DNA of 64,000 bases from Cynocephalus volans (Eukaryota; Chordata; Mammalia; Dermoptera; Cynocephalidae). The stretch lies in NCBI RefSeq assembly GCF_027409185.1, contig NC_084462.1, positions 40,000,679-40,064,678 on the forward strand, written 5' to 3'. Shown piece by piece: positions 1 to 12,153 of the stretch. The position numbers were made by a program, and so were the translations under genes. Positions within the stretch are counted from its first letter, which is position 1; each line of letters starts with the position of its first letter. The notes under the pieces were generated by a model. That model made no database searches. It was not told where the DNA came from and worked only from the letters and a program-made list of their open reading frames with translations.

Positions 1-262
1 GAGGAAAATTGGAATTGAAAAAATAAAGTTGAATATGGAATTAAGGTTTTTAGTCAGATGACTTTAAAATAGGGAGATTATCCTGAGTTACCTGCATGGG
101 CCCAGTCTAAGCAAGAAGTTCTTAAAATGGAAGGAGGGAAGAAGGATGGTGAGAACCAAAGAGATGGTGATGTGAAAAGGACTCAGCCCAATGTTGGAGG
201 CAGGCGACCTTGAGCCAAAGCATGCGGGGTCCTCTAGAAGCTGGAAAAGGCAAGGAAAAAGG
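1..262 (+). mobile_element. Partial ERVL-MaLR-type LTR, 5' copy
   Basis: The stretch repeats the middle of the LTR that follows it: both contain a GGGGAGAT-ATCCTG block, a GGGCCC block and a CCTCTAGAA-C-G-AAAG-CAAGGA block. It lacks the usual LTR start and its last third. It is either a truncated tandem copy or the 5' part of an older LTR into which the next copy inserted. The family was assigned from recalled consensus features, so subfamily is not given. The left edge may continue outside the window. Confidence 0.55.
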
Positions 263-267
263 TTCTC

Positions 268-735
268 TGTGGTGGGCAGAATAATGACCCCCAAGGATGT
301 TCAGCTCCTAATCCCCAGAACCTGTGACTATGTAACCTTATATAGCAAAAGGCAGTTTGAAGATGGGATTAAGTTAAAGTCCTTGAGATGGGGAGATGAT
401 CCTGGGCTGTCCATGTGGGCCCCATGTAATCACAGGGAGGCAGGAGGGTAACAGTTAGAGGAGGAGATGTGACAGTGGGAGCAGAGGTCAGAGTGATGTG
501 ACTACTGGAAGGGGACCGTGAGCTAAAGAATGAGGATAACCTCTAGAAACCGTAAAAGACAAGGATCCAATTCTCCCCTGGAGCCTCCGGAAGGAATCTG
601 CGCAGCCCTACCAACACCCTGATTTTAGCCCAAGGAGACCGGCAGACTCCCGAGCTCCAGAACTACAGGATTATAAATTCCTGTTGTTTTAAGCCACCCA
701 GTTTTTTGGTAATTTGTTACAGTAGTAGTAGAAAA
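268..735 (+). mobile_element. ERVL-MaLR-type solo LTR
   Basis: The element starts with TGTGGTGGGCAGAATAATG and runs through AACCTGTGACTATGTAACC to a 3' end with ATTATAAATTCCTGTTGTTT, AAGCCACCCAGT and GGTAATTTGTTACA. These are hallmarks of mammalian MaLR LTRs of this type. The AT-rich block near 672 sits where the polyadenylation region lies, which sets the plus orientation. No internal retroviral region follows it. A short AGTAGTAGTAG run blurs the 3' end, so the end coordinate is approximate. Confidence 0.75.
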
Positions 736-1890
736 GTAGTAGAGAGAATGGGAAATATTTTGTTGTAAACATCTCCACCTGTTTCCTTATGAGTGTTTTC
801 TTATGCACCCGCATTTGCTTATGTTTCTTCCCTGTCCCCTTGTCTATGGCTGACTCCCACACTGGTTACTTCGTGATCTTAGTTATTTTTTTAATATGGT
901 CACATCTTTGTTGAAGAATGGGTGTGGGAGGGAAACTAAGGAGGGGTGCATATTTGATTCAAGTTTGTGGCCTGGAATAGATTTTCTCCAAATGAATCTC
1001 CTTTCCTCAAGATGGCCATGTTCCCCGGATTCCAGTGTTGCTCATAGCAGGTCACTTATGTTTCTATCTTGCACTGGCTGCCTTCCTTCCTCTCTGTGCA
1101 AGGCCAAGTCCACAAGCCGAGGCCTCCTCAGTGGCGCTGCTCCCACAACCACGTGATCGTTCATGATCAGCCACATCAGGGCCAGGCCATTTCTCCCACC
1201 AGAGCCTGTGTATCCCCCAGGGGTCAGGAGGTGGGCGCTGGCTTGCTGTGTCCATTCCTGATTGAATTGGTGCTGGTACACTCAGTGATTTGTGGTTTGT
1301 GTTTATGTCTGTCTCCTTGATTTGTTGGGGTGGAATATATTTCTCTTTCTTGTTCTCTCTCTTTTTTTCCCCATTGTTTTTAGGGCTTTCAAAGAAAGTG
1401 TGGAGGAGTAAATTGTTTACTGGAAGTCTAGATACTGCTGTCTGGGGGAGGATTGTATGGATACTGAGGGATTTTGCTTATAATCTTTGGGGACTCCTTG
1501 TCCTTTGAGAAAGAGAAACGGGACACCAGTTTGCGTGGGGCTGGGCATTGGGTCGAATCTTTGGGGTCATTTTCCAAGAAAAGTTCTTGTTTTACTCCAG
1601 AATGGTTCTTCACAAAAGCCCTTCTGTTAGATGATACAAGCTATTGTATTAGAGATTTTGCAGCCCCAAGGGAGGTAGGTAGGTGCCACACTAAATGTCC
1701 GTCCCACTTTTCCTTTGCTTCTGTGGCTTGATCCTGTACCCGACCCATTGCTGGTGGCCTTGGAGTGACTGCCTGTATCTTGGAAATCTGTATGACCTTT
1801 GTATGTTAATCAGTACAACCTTGAGTGAACACTTACTGCTTTAATCATTTAATTAAATCATTAATTCAATAAATATTAATGCTATAATTT
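736..1890. other. Unassigned non-coding stretch
   Basis: No gene or repeat was recognised. Open frames are all under 90 codons and lie over each other in different frames without coding character. There is a pyrimidine-rich run near 1342-1376. AT-rich sequence with several AATAAA-like words lies near 1850-1890. Confidence 0.5.
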
Positions 1891-1899
1891 CTAAGCAAT

Positions 1900-2065
1900 A
1901 AGAGCTTCTATCACTGGATGTCAAGTGCTTTACCTACATTATCTAGTTTAAATTTCACAGCCACCCTCAGAGGCAAGCATTGATGTTCATCCCTGCTTCA
2001 CAGATGTGCCAGCCAAGGGCACAGAGTTTGTCAGTTGCCTGTCTCATAGAGCACAAGCTGTATTC
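1900..2065 (-). mobile_element. MIR SINE remnant
   Basis: The plus strand shows the reverse complement of the MIR central and 3' part. It has an AAGTGCTTTACCTACATTATCTA block, a TTTCACAGCCACCCTCAGAGGCAAG block, then CAGATGTG and AAGGGCACAGAG. In intact copies these are CTTTACAT-TTA, CACAACAACCCT-GAGG and CAGATGAGGAAACTGAGGCACAGAG. Strongly diverged, with no tail or TSD seen. Confidence 0.6.
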
Positions 2066-5000
2066 ATAAACATCTGACTCAGTCCTTTATATCGAGGAGG
2101 TATGTGGTTACCTGGTTGGGTTGAGGTGAAACTGATGAACTTTGTGTATTCTCTTATATGTTCTTTCTACATAAAAATCTATGGACCTAAGCTATATTTT
2201 GGAACAGTTGCAATAATTTAAGATTTATTTATTTTAAATACTCCATTTAAAGCATTTATATGTTAACAACCCTCAATTCTATAGAATTTCTCCATCTGCA
2301 AAATTTAGTTTCAAAGGCCATGACAACTTAAAAGTGGGAAATCTTAAATCACAAAGAATGAGAGTTGGTGAGGATTTTACCCCAGCCAGGCTCACTTAGG
2401 GCTGTCCTGTGTGCAGCTCTTTTAGCTCTCGTTGCCTCTAGAGTACCTGTCAGCCAAGTTGTGTAGAAGGGAGAGAGCAGTCTCACACCATTTTCAGTTG
2501 CTGGGGAAAAAAATCTACTATGTGTTAAAAAGACAACCAACTGAAGTCTCTAAATATTTTTTTCTTCTTTCTGGCCAGTTTCCCAATTTGTAGAGTGCAC
2601 AGGGAGTTGTCAGTCATGAAGGTGAGTAATTGGTGAACTATGGCTTCAGGGAAGTCAGAATGGCCATGCCTCAGCATCCCTATACATAGTAAGTCCGCAG
2701 GACCCAAGGGATTAGTTCAAATGATCAACTCCATCATGGTACTCTTGCAAATGTGGAAATTGGGCAAAATATATCTGGCATTTGGGAATGACTGCATCCT
2801 GGGGTTACCTCTACAACCAGAATGTGTGAGATCTTGGAAAATGTAGCCTTCTTGATCTTCTTTGGGTATATGGGAAGATAAGAAAATGACCTATCCCAGA
2901 AAGAGCTTCTCTGGGCTTCCCTAAGTAGAGGATTCATGTTTGTCACCAATTCTAGGAGGATATTAGCCATTAGCTCTTCACAGATTGCCTGCCATTATTT
3001 TGCTCTTTTCTTTCCTTCTTCAGTTAGTCATTTATTGATCCCTTTCATTCCATCCTCCTATTTTTTAACCATTCTCTCACATTATCCTTTTCATCAGCTC
3101 CCACTAATTTCCTCAGTGCTGCCTTCCACTTCACTAATCTTCCCTCTACCTAATCCATGTAAAATCTGCTATAAAAACCAGCTGCTTGATCTTTGATTTC
3201 TGTGATTATAGTTCTCGGTTCCATAAATTCTCTTCATTTCCCATTTCCCTGGTCTTTTTAATAGTCATATGTTTGAATTAGGATTTTGATCACTTTAAAA
3301 ATGCTTGAATCAAACCCTTAAAGCATTATTATGCAATCTCTGAGTAATCATTTATCACCTGAACTTCTTGGAGGTGGAGGGATGGAAGTTGTTGTCTGGT
3401 TCTGCTGTTTGCTGGATTGGCTGGCTCCTGTTCTTGGGGAATTGCTGCTGCTTGTATCTTGTCTGTTAATCACAGCCTCGAATTTGGCTTATCCTCAGGC
3501 TGGGTGCATTCTGCCAATGAGGTTGTTTTTGCTTCTGCTGGGCCCACAAAAGTACTGTGGCCACTTTGCATGTTAACTCCTTGGGCTGGTGGTTTTGGAC
3601 ACGCCAAGCTGAGGATCCTCTGAGGCTGTGCCCTTTATCTGTGTGTCACCTGGCCTGAAACAAGGGTTGTGGGAGTGCTTTGTGTGCATAAGAAATGCAG
3701 TGGGTGTGGGCATCAGGATAGGGCCAGACACAAGCCAGGGATTCTGCAGGCCTGATGTGTGGGGTGCTCTGAAGTTGGGAATAGTTTGTGAAGTGGAGCC
3801 ACAGAAGGACAGGTCATCAGCTGTTACATTTGTGTGCCAAGGCCTGAGAATACCCAGTAAACAATTTCCTGAATTTGAGCACTCAGCTGTGGTTGGAATA
3901 GTGCTGGTCAGGGAGCTCTGCTGGCTGGACAGAGGCAAGGGACTTTCCAGCCCTTTGCAACTGAGGGTGCTGCATTTTCGAGAAGTCACCTGTCTGCTTC
4001 TTTTTCAACAAGATTAAAAATGCTAAGTATTGGATGTGGAAGAGCACATAATACTCAAGAGATAACTACTGAGTCAGGGCAGAGAAAGGAAGGAGGCAAT
4101 CCATACACTGACACCTGGAATATTTGGGAGCCTGTTATGTGGATATCTAACAGGTTTCTTAACTTCTGCAAACTCAATTATAGTAAGTCTTTAAAATATA
4201 CACACACATAGAGAACATTTTAGAGTATTGCCTAAAATGGAGAGCCATTATCTGAAATTCAGGGTTAGACACTACCCCAAGGAGACTGGTCTGCACACCC
4301 CCATCATCCCAATTACATCACAGTGCCCTGCCTCTTCTGCAACATATTCTGCAGTTTCTCTTCTGAAAGCCTTGCCCTGCCTCCCCCTGCTCAGCACCTG
4401 CAGGCATTGAAGCTGCAACTATAAGCCATGACTGTTCATTACAGAATGTGTGCTCTCCCAGTAACTCTACAGTTAGGGTCCTAGCTCCTGAAGGGCAGGT
4501 CACAGGTCTTCATGCCTTTGTGAACCTCACCCATGAGGTGCCTCCCTCATGGTGATAGTGATTTTCATGGTCATGACATTGGAAGGGCTCTTTAGATTTC
4601 CAAAGGAAGGTACTTATACCTTTAGTGACCCATAAAACCTGCTATAACACCCTACACCCCATACACAGTAGATTTGGAGACTGAAGTCATTTTATTGCTT
4701 CGCTGGAGTAGGGTGTGTGTTACCAAGTCACTGTGACCTGGGATCTTTACAAATAGTCTCTTCTCCTGGTACTAAAGAGTAGGAACGTCACCAAGATGGG
4801 TGGAGAGCACCTATCTTGCTCTTGGATATGTTACTGTGCTCTTTTGTTCATTTCTATCATATACTCAGCACTGGGCAAGTGTGCAGACTGGCCTGGCTGT
4901 GGGCACTATTCTTTGGCAAGTTGGGAATGAGGTGGAATTGTCTCAGGAGCTCACAACACTGATGTTCTATATTTACTCCTGGGAGAAGGTTTGAAGGGTC

Positions 5001-5767
5001 ATACTTTTATGTCCTCTGCAGTCAGATCCCACCATGTTCCTACTCTGAGGTACTGTACTAGCTCCTTGCAGATCCATTCACCTACAAGGGTGCCCAAGAG
5101 ACAGTAGACCCTCTTCCTAATCACAACCTGGGGGAAGACAGAGGAGGCATCATCACCGCCGTGAAGGTGACTCTCAGCTTTTTATTGTCTTTATCTCTGC
5201 ATTTCATCTATCACTAAATCTTGTTGCCCTTAGTTTTGTGCCATCTTCTAGACTTTTTGTCTAAACATTTTCTTTCTTATGAAAGTAGCAAGTGCTCTTT
5301 GGAAAATACTCATTTGAGAAGAAGTAAATGTAGAAAGAATGCTGCATCCAGTTTGGTTTTTCTCTTCATCCAGCATTTACAGCATTTATTTCTTGAGCCT
5401 ATACCATGTTATTAAATATTTTTTTTTAAATTGAGGTTCCACCTGGCACTGCACTAACAAATGTCATTGATCGAAGGCTCACTGAGGACTGGGCACTGAC
5501 TTTGCTGTCGATGTGCTCCAGCCGAGCAGATGAATCTTTCCAGCACAGTCTTTCAGGTCACTGAAGAAGAGTGAGCCTGAGTGCCTGCCCACTCTCCTTC
5601 CATTCCAGAGTCCTCCCTTTATTGCTGTTGTTTAGGATTTTCAGTGTGCCCTTTACAAGTTTACTCTGATCTCTGCAGTATGTGCTCATTCCAGCTCTCT
5701 TAACTTTGTGCTTGGCAATATACCCAAAGAGTTTATAATTCCATATCCTTTCTCCACAAGCCTCTAC
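2066..5767. other. Unassigned stretch, mostly AT-rich
   Basis: No gene was identified. The longest frames (138 codons minus at 3573-3989, 129 plus at 3628-4017) overlap each other on opposite strands and show no domain. At about 5370-5475 there is a weak resemblance to an L2/MIR end (CATTTATTTCTTGAGCCTA, then CACCTGGCACTGCACTAAC), too diverged to call. The rest gave no recognisable repeat. Confidence 0.45.
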
Positions 5768-5797
5768 CAAAAAAGAAAAAGAAAGAAAGAAAGAAAA
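5768..5797. repeat. (GAAA)n microsatellite
   Basis: An A-rich run with GAAAGAAAGAAAGAAA. It is short and slightly imperfect. It may be the decayed tail of a retroposon, but no body was recognised next to it. Confidence 0.75.
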
Positions 5798-6169
5798 TTC
5801 TGGGCCAGTGGGTGGACTTATGACCTGCTGGGAAGAGCTCAGCCCACCAGAAAAGTCGTGTTGATGATGTTCTTGAAAGCTGGACTCTGGAAATTCGAAT
5901 CCAGAAATATGGAAGAAGTCAGGTAACTGGAAGTTAAGTGCAGAGGCCCGGAGGGCAGGAGGTGGAGAGAGGCTGGAAGGACTGAGCCTAGCTGAGCTGC
6001 AGAACTGCAGGGGTGCAAGGAGGGGGAGCCGGAGGAAAGCAGCCCCAGAACAGCCCAGTACCTGGGTTCCACACTCCAGGGGAGCGGTCCTAACAGCTGC
6101 CTCAAGGTTGCCCCAGTTCTGTGGGACCACTGTGCATAGAGTCTGCAGATCTCGTCCCCCTGGATGGGG

Positions 6170-6570
6170 GAAGCCACAGCCCTTGTGGTCCCGCGCAGTC
6201 TCTGCTCGCGGGCTCTCCACGCCCACTCGGGCCCTTCCTTACGGGCGCACAGGGCGGGGGTAGGACAGGGAGGGACGGGCGGTGGCCACGGACTCGCCGG
6301 CCTGGCCGCTTCCCGGGCGGTGTCGGGATCTGTAGAACTGGCGGTGGCTGAGCGCGGTGTCCTTGGAGCTGGCCGTGGGAGCTGGGGGCCCCACGGCGTG
6401 TGGCGGCTTTCCAGGGGACAGGGAAAGAGGGCGGGCGCCGGGCTGCCCCGAACAGCCATCTGGTTGCCGTTGTGCACCTATGTCCCTGCCTGTGTGAAAC
6501 CTGGGCCATAACAAGGGCAGCGGCAGGGTCGGGTCGGAGCCCACGGCCTGGGGCGGCTCGGTGGCCTCTC
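6170..6570. promoter_or_regulatory. CpG-island-like block, possible orphan promoter
   Basis: This is the only place outside the SINE and the L1 5' regions where CpG is dense. I counted about 36 CpG in 6181-6560 by eye, in sequence of roughly two thirds G+C, against very few in the flanks. Several GGGCGGG or GGGCGG-like words (possible Sp1 sites) are present. No TATA box stands out. The overlapping frames on both strands (up to 228 codons, minus, 6102-6788) are what stop-poor GC-rich DNA produces, and I do not call them genes. By analogy such blocks act as promoters or intragenic islands; activity here is inference. Confidence 0.5.
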
Positions 6571-8960
6571 TCTTCTTGAGACAGGTGCGGGGCATGGGAT
6601 GAGGTGTGTGCAGAGCCAGTGGGGAAGCAGGTGGAGGTCCTCTCCTGCTGGTCGGGTGGGCACGCCGGTGTGTCAGAGTCCTGCTTTCTTGTTAGTATTT
6701 TTAAAACAAGCAGTAGTGGGAACAGGAAGGTGTTTGGGTGGCCAGAAAGCGGTCCATTTCTGGGCCCTCTCAGGAACCCACCGGACACCTCCCAATGTGT
6801 GTCCCCACATTAATGCTCACGACAGCGCTGAGCTCACAGGTGCGGACACTGAGGCCACGGGTTGGTCCCTGAGTCAGAGAGCAGGACCCTGGGTGACAGG
6901 AAGAAGGGGCGAGCCCTGCTCCAGAGAGGCAGGGCGTGCCTTTCCCCACCTCCTTCAATGGGGCCGGCCGCTTGCCCGGTATCATGTCTTTTCCTTTAAG
7001 GAAGGTTGGCAGTGTTTCATTTGATATTTAATGTTTTTTACTTAGCAAAAGAAACTCTATATAGGGATCCTCAAACTTTTGGGGGGCATTTTACTGGCTG
7101 TCGAATCAGGAATTTGGGGAGTTGTGACCGGCATGTGGGGTATTGCGGAACCAGTTTGTGATTCTTGATTTTCTTTTCTGTTATATCCTGCGTTGATGTG
7201 GGTGCCTGGGCTGCTGGGGTCCGAGGGTACAGAAGAAGGAGCCTCTGCCAGGACCAGGGATAGACAGGCCTGGAGGGAGCAGGTCAGGACAGTCTCCCAG
7301 CCACATGGTCTACAGGTACATGGTTTGAGAATACAAGAGAATCCCGGGTGTTGAACATGGTGGAAGATGTCTCCGCATGATGGGGTGATTAAGGCTCACT
7401 TTTCTCTCCTGAATTTCAAATTTTCCATCAAGGTAAAAATGTTTTTGGAACTTTGGGTGGACTTTGCAGAGAGGATTAATAAAGCCTGATTTGAAAGCTC
7501 AGATGCATGTCTCCTCTCCACTGATGTCATGGCCCTCCAGGCCTCGCTGGCTGGTCCTCACAGAGGCCAGGTGCTTTAGCTGGAAGCATCACAGGCCATC
7601 CAAGACTGCTTTGGTGCAGAGCTTAGGACCCACCCCACAGGACAGATGTGCGCTCCTGGACTTCATACCGTTATGTGACACAGGCAGGCCTTGCTAGTCC
7701 TTGGCTTGATATGTTTGAGTCATAAACAGAACAGAAAAACAAAAAACAAAACTGGCCCAAAAGAATGACTGTGACACAGCTAGGATTTGTTCATTGTCAC
7801 CAAGGTCAGCAAGGGCTCTGCCAAGCGAGGGCTCATCTGCAATGCTGTTACAGATGTTTGAAGAAAATGTGGTCATTGCCTTGTTCCTGTGCCTAGGAAG
7901 GCAGCTGTAATGGTGTTAGATGGAAATTGTATAGCCTGTCATCTCAAAATTGTAAGTTTTAAAAGGAATAGCTGGAAAGATAGCCTAGGTGGGGAAAAAA
8001 GTCACTGTCAGAATGTGTATTGCAGAGACCATATTGATTAAGGCTTGATGATAGTTTTTGTTTTGGGGGAAAATATTTTTAAAAACTTTTGTCGCAGGGA
8101 AGACTAAAGCTTCCGAGAGAAATTCCCCCAGAAGGCAGGTGAGATATTTGTTTCCATGTGTTAAGGGCACTTTTCTAGACATTTCCCTCTGGGCCAGCAG
8201 GAGAGTGAGCCAGTGGGATAGTCTTCCGTAGTCCTCACATCGAAGACAGAGCAAGGGCAGCTGGGCCAGTCCTCCTTCCTCTCATCCTACTGCTGAACAA
8301 GCAGGAAGGTCTGCGTGGCAGTACCATGAGGTTGGACGTGTGGATGAGGGTGTGGCACTTTTGGGGTGCTCATTCACAGTAGTTTCTCACCCTCTCACTC
8401 AGCCTTCAGCTTCCTGGAACCCAGAGCATTAATTACCATGCACGTTGCATTAGCATTTGGGGTTTTCCGAGTAGGTAGCAGATGTGAGCCCATCTTTTGG
8501 GATGCTGGGCCCAGCAATGAATTTGGGATTTTCTTCTGTTCTACTATTGCTTAAATCATGAGAGACATGTTTTAAATAGGGAAGCAGAGATGTCATTTAC
8601 AGGCACTTTCCCAGCCCTAAGTAGGTCAGGGTTTATGTCACAGTTTTGAGGAGATCACAGGTGAGTCACAGCAAATTTGGAGAGAGTCACAAATCTTGTC
8701 AGGATTTAGGGTATATTTGTGATATTGTTAAATAGCATGCCTTAATTACTGGCCTAAGGAGTGTCCTCTCTACCTTTCACCTCCCTGCACCCTTTGCATA
8801 GTGCATAGTACAGCCTCCACTGAAACCAGCTGTCAAAGGGGCTCACTCTCACTCCGGGCTATGGAAATCTGTCATCCTGCTGGCTTAACTGGTAGGAAAA
8901 ATCAAGTCCTGGGAGCAGGGCGTGAAGGTCGTCCCTCTCACCAGCCTCTCCCTTAGCCTT
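6571..8960. other. Unassigned stretch
   Basis: No gene was recognised. A very weak MIR-like piece lies near 6805-6860 (CTCACGACAGCGCTGAGCTC, then GCGGACACTGAGGCCACG). An A-rich run lies at 7728-7752. All open frames are under 145 codons and none shows a domain. Confidence 0.4.
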
Positions 8961-8967
8961 GGCTGCA

Positions 8968-9535
8968 CAGCTTTTTATGGAAATATAGTCTCATGTAGAA
9001 AGTTGCACATCATAAGTGCACAGCTTGACAAATGTTTACACACCGGACACACCTTGTAATCCACACCAGATGAAGACACAAAACACGCCAGCACCTCGGG
9101 AGCTCCCGTCCTGCCCCTTCAGCACTGCCCCCCTGGGGTAAGCACTGTCCTCACTTCTGACACCATAGATTTGTTTTGCCTGTCTTGTGCTGTACATACA
9201 TGGGACCACACCATGTACATGCTTTTCAGTCTGACACCTGTCACTCAACAGTGGGTGTGTGGGATTCGTACATGTCCTGTGTAGCTGTAGCCCATTAATG
9301 CTCAGTACTGTGTCAATATACAGTATTCACTGCTGATGGGTGTGTGGGTCATTAGAGTTTGGGCTCTCATGGACTTTGGCCATTCTTTTGCTGAACATTT
9401 GGACTCATTTCTGTTGGGTGGATACATAGGAGCAGAATTGCTGGTACTTGTATGCATATCTTCAGGTTAGGACATACTCCACCTCCTTAAAAATATACTT
9501 TCCAGCAGGTAGAAGCCAGGATGAGATTCTCCAGG
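8968..9535 (-). mobile_element. Old L1 fragment (L1M type, 3' region)
   Basis: The plus strand is the reverse complement of an old L1 3' part. Landmarks in order are GCACAGCTTGACAAATGTTT, a C-rich block, TTGTTTTGCCTGTCTTGTG, CATGGGACCACACCATGTAC and GGATACATAGGAGCAGAATTGCTGG, the last matching the widespread GGTATATACCTAGGAGTGGAATTGCTGGGT block. No open frame remains and no TSD was found. Confidence 0.75.
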
Positions 9536-9974
9536 TAGAATAAATAAAATTATGATGGCAGTAGAGTGTATTTGTTTGATACTGCATCAAGCGGGAGTCC
9601 AAAGGCACTTTAGTAAGCAGTTATTCTTAGAAATGTAAGAGAACAGTATTGGTCATTATGGAGGCAGAGTCTGTATTAAGGTCTTTTTATTCTGGTGTCC
9701 GTGCAACTTAGTTAACTTTTTCTCACTATCCTCAGTACATGTCATCCACCAGCCAAGCACGTCCTGTCCTGGATAAACCAATTCAGGTGGGTAGAAGGGA
9801 ATCAATTATGTAGATGGGCAGAGGCAGAGTGGAACTGCTGAATTTTCACTGTCTGCTTGTCACATGTGTTCCAGAGATTTCACCGTGTGCTAAGATGTGT
9901 TTCAGAACCCCCCTCGGATGGTAAGTACACCCGACACTCAATGGTCACAGTCCCAAGACAATTCACAATTCACG

Positions 9975-10110
9975 GTCAAGCCCTCTGGGGCGGGATAGTT
10001 TTATCTTCTTGTCTCGGGTGATGAAACTGAAGTTCAAGTTAAATGCTTTGTTCAGGATCCCTGTGTGACTAAGAAAAGGGATCTGGAGCCCGCCGTGTCT
10101 TCCAACCACG
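9975..10110 (-). mobile_element. MIR SINE remnant
   Basis: The plus strand reads as a reverse MIR. It has TAGTTTTATCTTCTTGTCTC, GGTGATGAAACTGAAG, AAGTTAAATGCTTTGTTCAGG and CCCTGTGTGACTAAGAAAAGG, which line up with TTATCCCCATTTTACAGATGAGGAAACTGAGG, AGGTTAAGTAACTTGCCCAAGG and TCACACAGCTAGTAAG. Diverged and without a tail. Confidence 0.6.
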
Positions 10111-11470
10111 ACTGCATGAGATTCTCCCACACCACAACCTCCTCCTCTGTATATGTGGCAGATACCTTGGAGGTGGTGCTTTATTGCACAGTGATCATTA
10201 ATTAGTACAGCTGAACACCAGGCTCCTTTGGTGCTTGGTGGAGGTTGCCTTCACAGCCTCCGTGTTGCACAGCTGACTGCATGCTTTTGACTGTCAGGCA
10301 GCCCTATCAGCATGCAACCGAGGCTAGCCTGTGACTCTGGATATTCCTTGCTGTGTACTTAGTGCTGATTCTAAAAAGTTATTTTAGGAGACACTGGTAA
10401 TGGAATGTGCTAGGTTGAGTGATGTAAAATCTTCAAGAAGAACATTTTGGCAGTATTGTTGATTTTCATATTTCTTGTTCATGTGTGCTATTTTCTGAAA
10501 CCTGAGAGTTAACTTTAAAAGCATATTTTCCACAACTAGCAATATCTATTAAAGGGGAAAAAAGACTGAAAAACAGTCCAGTTAACTTGATGGTATGTCT
10601 AGCATTAAAGGAAGCTTGATAACCTCTGTAGGGTTTAATGTTACCTTTGATAGTTCTAGTAGAAAACAGAATACAGTTGTTTGGAGAGTGAACTTTGAGC
10701 TTTGATTTTATAATATTCTATAAAATCATTTCAGAAACTGCCACCTTGTCTTGAAATTATTAATGGGGAATACCAGTCATAGTGGGTCATTTTTCTTTTA
10801 AAAAGAGATTTTATTTCATGCAGATACTGTAGGTTAGGTCTGATCAAGTTAAGTAGCTAACAAGACCAAACAACAACAAAAACCTAAGTTATTCTCTTTA
10901 AGTTGATAATGCATTTTTCTAACTGTGTCATTTATATTTTGTATCTATGTAAATGTCTGCTCACAATATCTAAAAGGGAAGTGATTATGGCATTCAATGT
11001 TGTTTTAAGAATTCCAGCCTTTATGTAAGAGTTTACATCGCAACTCAGTCCCGAGTGGTTTTTTCATGGTGATGGATGCTGTTATTAGTACCTAAGAATC
11101 CTGCAATGGCCACACTTCTTAGAGCTTGTCTGAACCCCTCACACACACAAGTTAGCTTCTCATTCTGCTTGTTGCTTTGGGATAACTGAGATGTGTCTGG
11201 AATATATAACCGCAGAAGACCAAGGCTGTCACATGTGGTCCTGTGCACATGCTGAGTGGACCCCAGGACAGGCTTCAGCAGGTGGTGTGTCTTGGAAGGA
11301 TGTGTCTGACCGCACTACTTTAGATCCTCAGTATAGGTTATATTCCCTTTAGGGTTTAAAATAAAATCATTGTGAGCCTTCATCTTGCTGGTCACAGTAG
11401 GTTCACTCTTTTTTATTTCATCCAAAGTACTTACCCAGCCCAATGGAACCCATCCTGCTGATGATCAAAC
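10111..11470. other. Unassigned AT-rich stretch
   Basis: No gene or repeat family was recognised. The sequence is mostly AT-rich single-copy-looking DNA with short purine and poly-A runs (for example near 10549-10562). Confidence 0.4.
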
Positions 11471-11472
11471 GA

Positions 11473-11491
11473 GAAAAAAAAAAAAAAAAAC
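11473..11491. repeat. Poly-A run
   Basis: About 18 consecutive A preceded by ACGAG. A retroposon tail is possible, but I recognise no SINE, LINE or processed gene in the preceding 150 bases and no duplicated target site. Confidence 0.7.
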
Positions 11492-11949
11492 AGGAAAGTG
11501 AACAAGTTTCCTCACCTTGAAGTGGCCACTGCCTGGTGGCTTTGCCACTATATGACAGTGACATCCACTGTGGGAAGCAGCACAGTCATGGGGGCATGTG
11601 GCTGATGGTGGGCCAGGAGGAAGGTGCTCCTTTACCCTGCATGGTGCTCAGAGGGTGCTCTGAGTCAGAGGAGACCAGCTTCCTGAGGCCAGGGCTCCCC
11701 TTGTCAGCTGCTCTGCTGGTTCTCCCACCAGCTATCCCTGTGGAGTATCATGGGGCCAAGGGTCAGGAGAGCAGCACCCCAGCATCATGAACTCCCTGCC
11801 CCAACCCAACTATCTGCTTGGGTCACCTTGATCCATCAGATCTGTTCTGATGTTCTTGGATCTCAAAGGGTAAGGGCTGCCCATCTGGCAGGTCAGGTGA
11901 TCATCTGGCAGGTCTCTCTGGCTGTTTAGCTGATTTGGGAAGCCGTCCA

Positions 11950-12153
11950 AGATCACTTAGGAGTTTGGGAGGAGGGTCCCCCAGGTCACTGAAGTAGTGG
12001 GGGACCCTTGAGATCACTGGGAAGTAGTGGGGGACTCTCAAAATCAGTTAGGAGTAAAGGGGATTCTTCAAGGTCATTAGGAGTTTGGGGGTCCTCAAGA
12101 CCATTAAGAGTACTTAGGGGGCTCCTAAGAACACTTAGAAGCAATGATCCTGA
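11950..12153. repeat. Degenerate minisatellite, unit about 30 bp, seven copies
   Basis: Units begin at about 11950, 11983, 12011, 12041, 12071, 12098 and 12128, each with the pattern AGRTCAYT-AGGAGT--GGGG. Lengths are 33, 28, 30, 30, 27, 30 and about 26 bases. Several units are multiples of three, so a minus-strand frame (11986-12237) stays open and carries a repeating proline-leucine-rich ten-residue motif. I see no sign that it is a gene. The copies are well diverged, so the array is old. Confidence 0.8.

Noticed and set aside
6102..6788. A 228-codon minus-strand frame, with overlapping 212- and 222-codon frames
   Set aside because: All lie over the CpG-dense block and its flanks, where stop codons are rare. 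They overlap in several frames on both strands, with Pro/Arg/Ser-rich composition and no domain.
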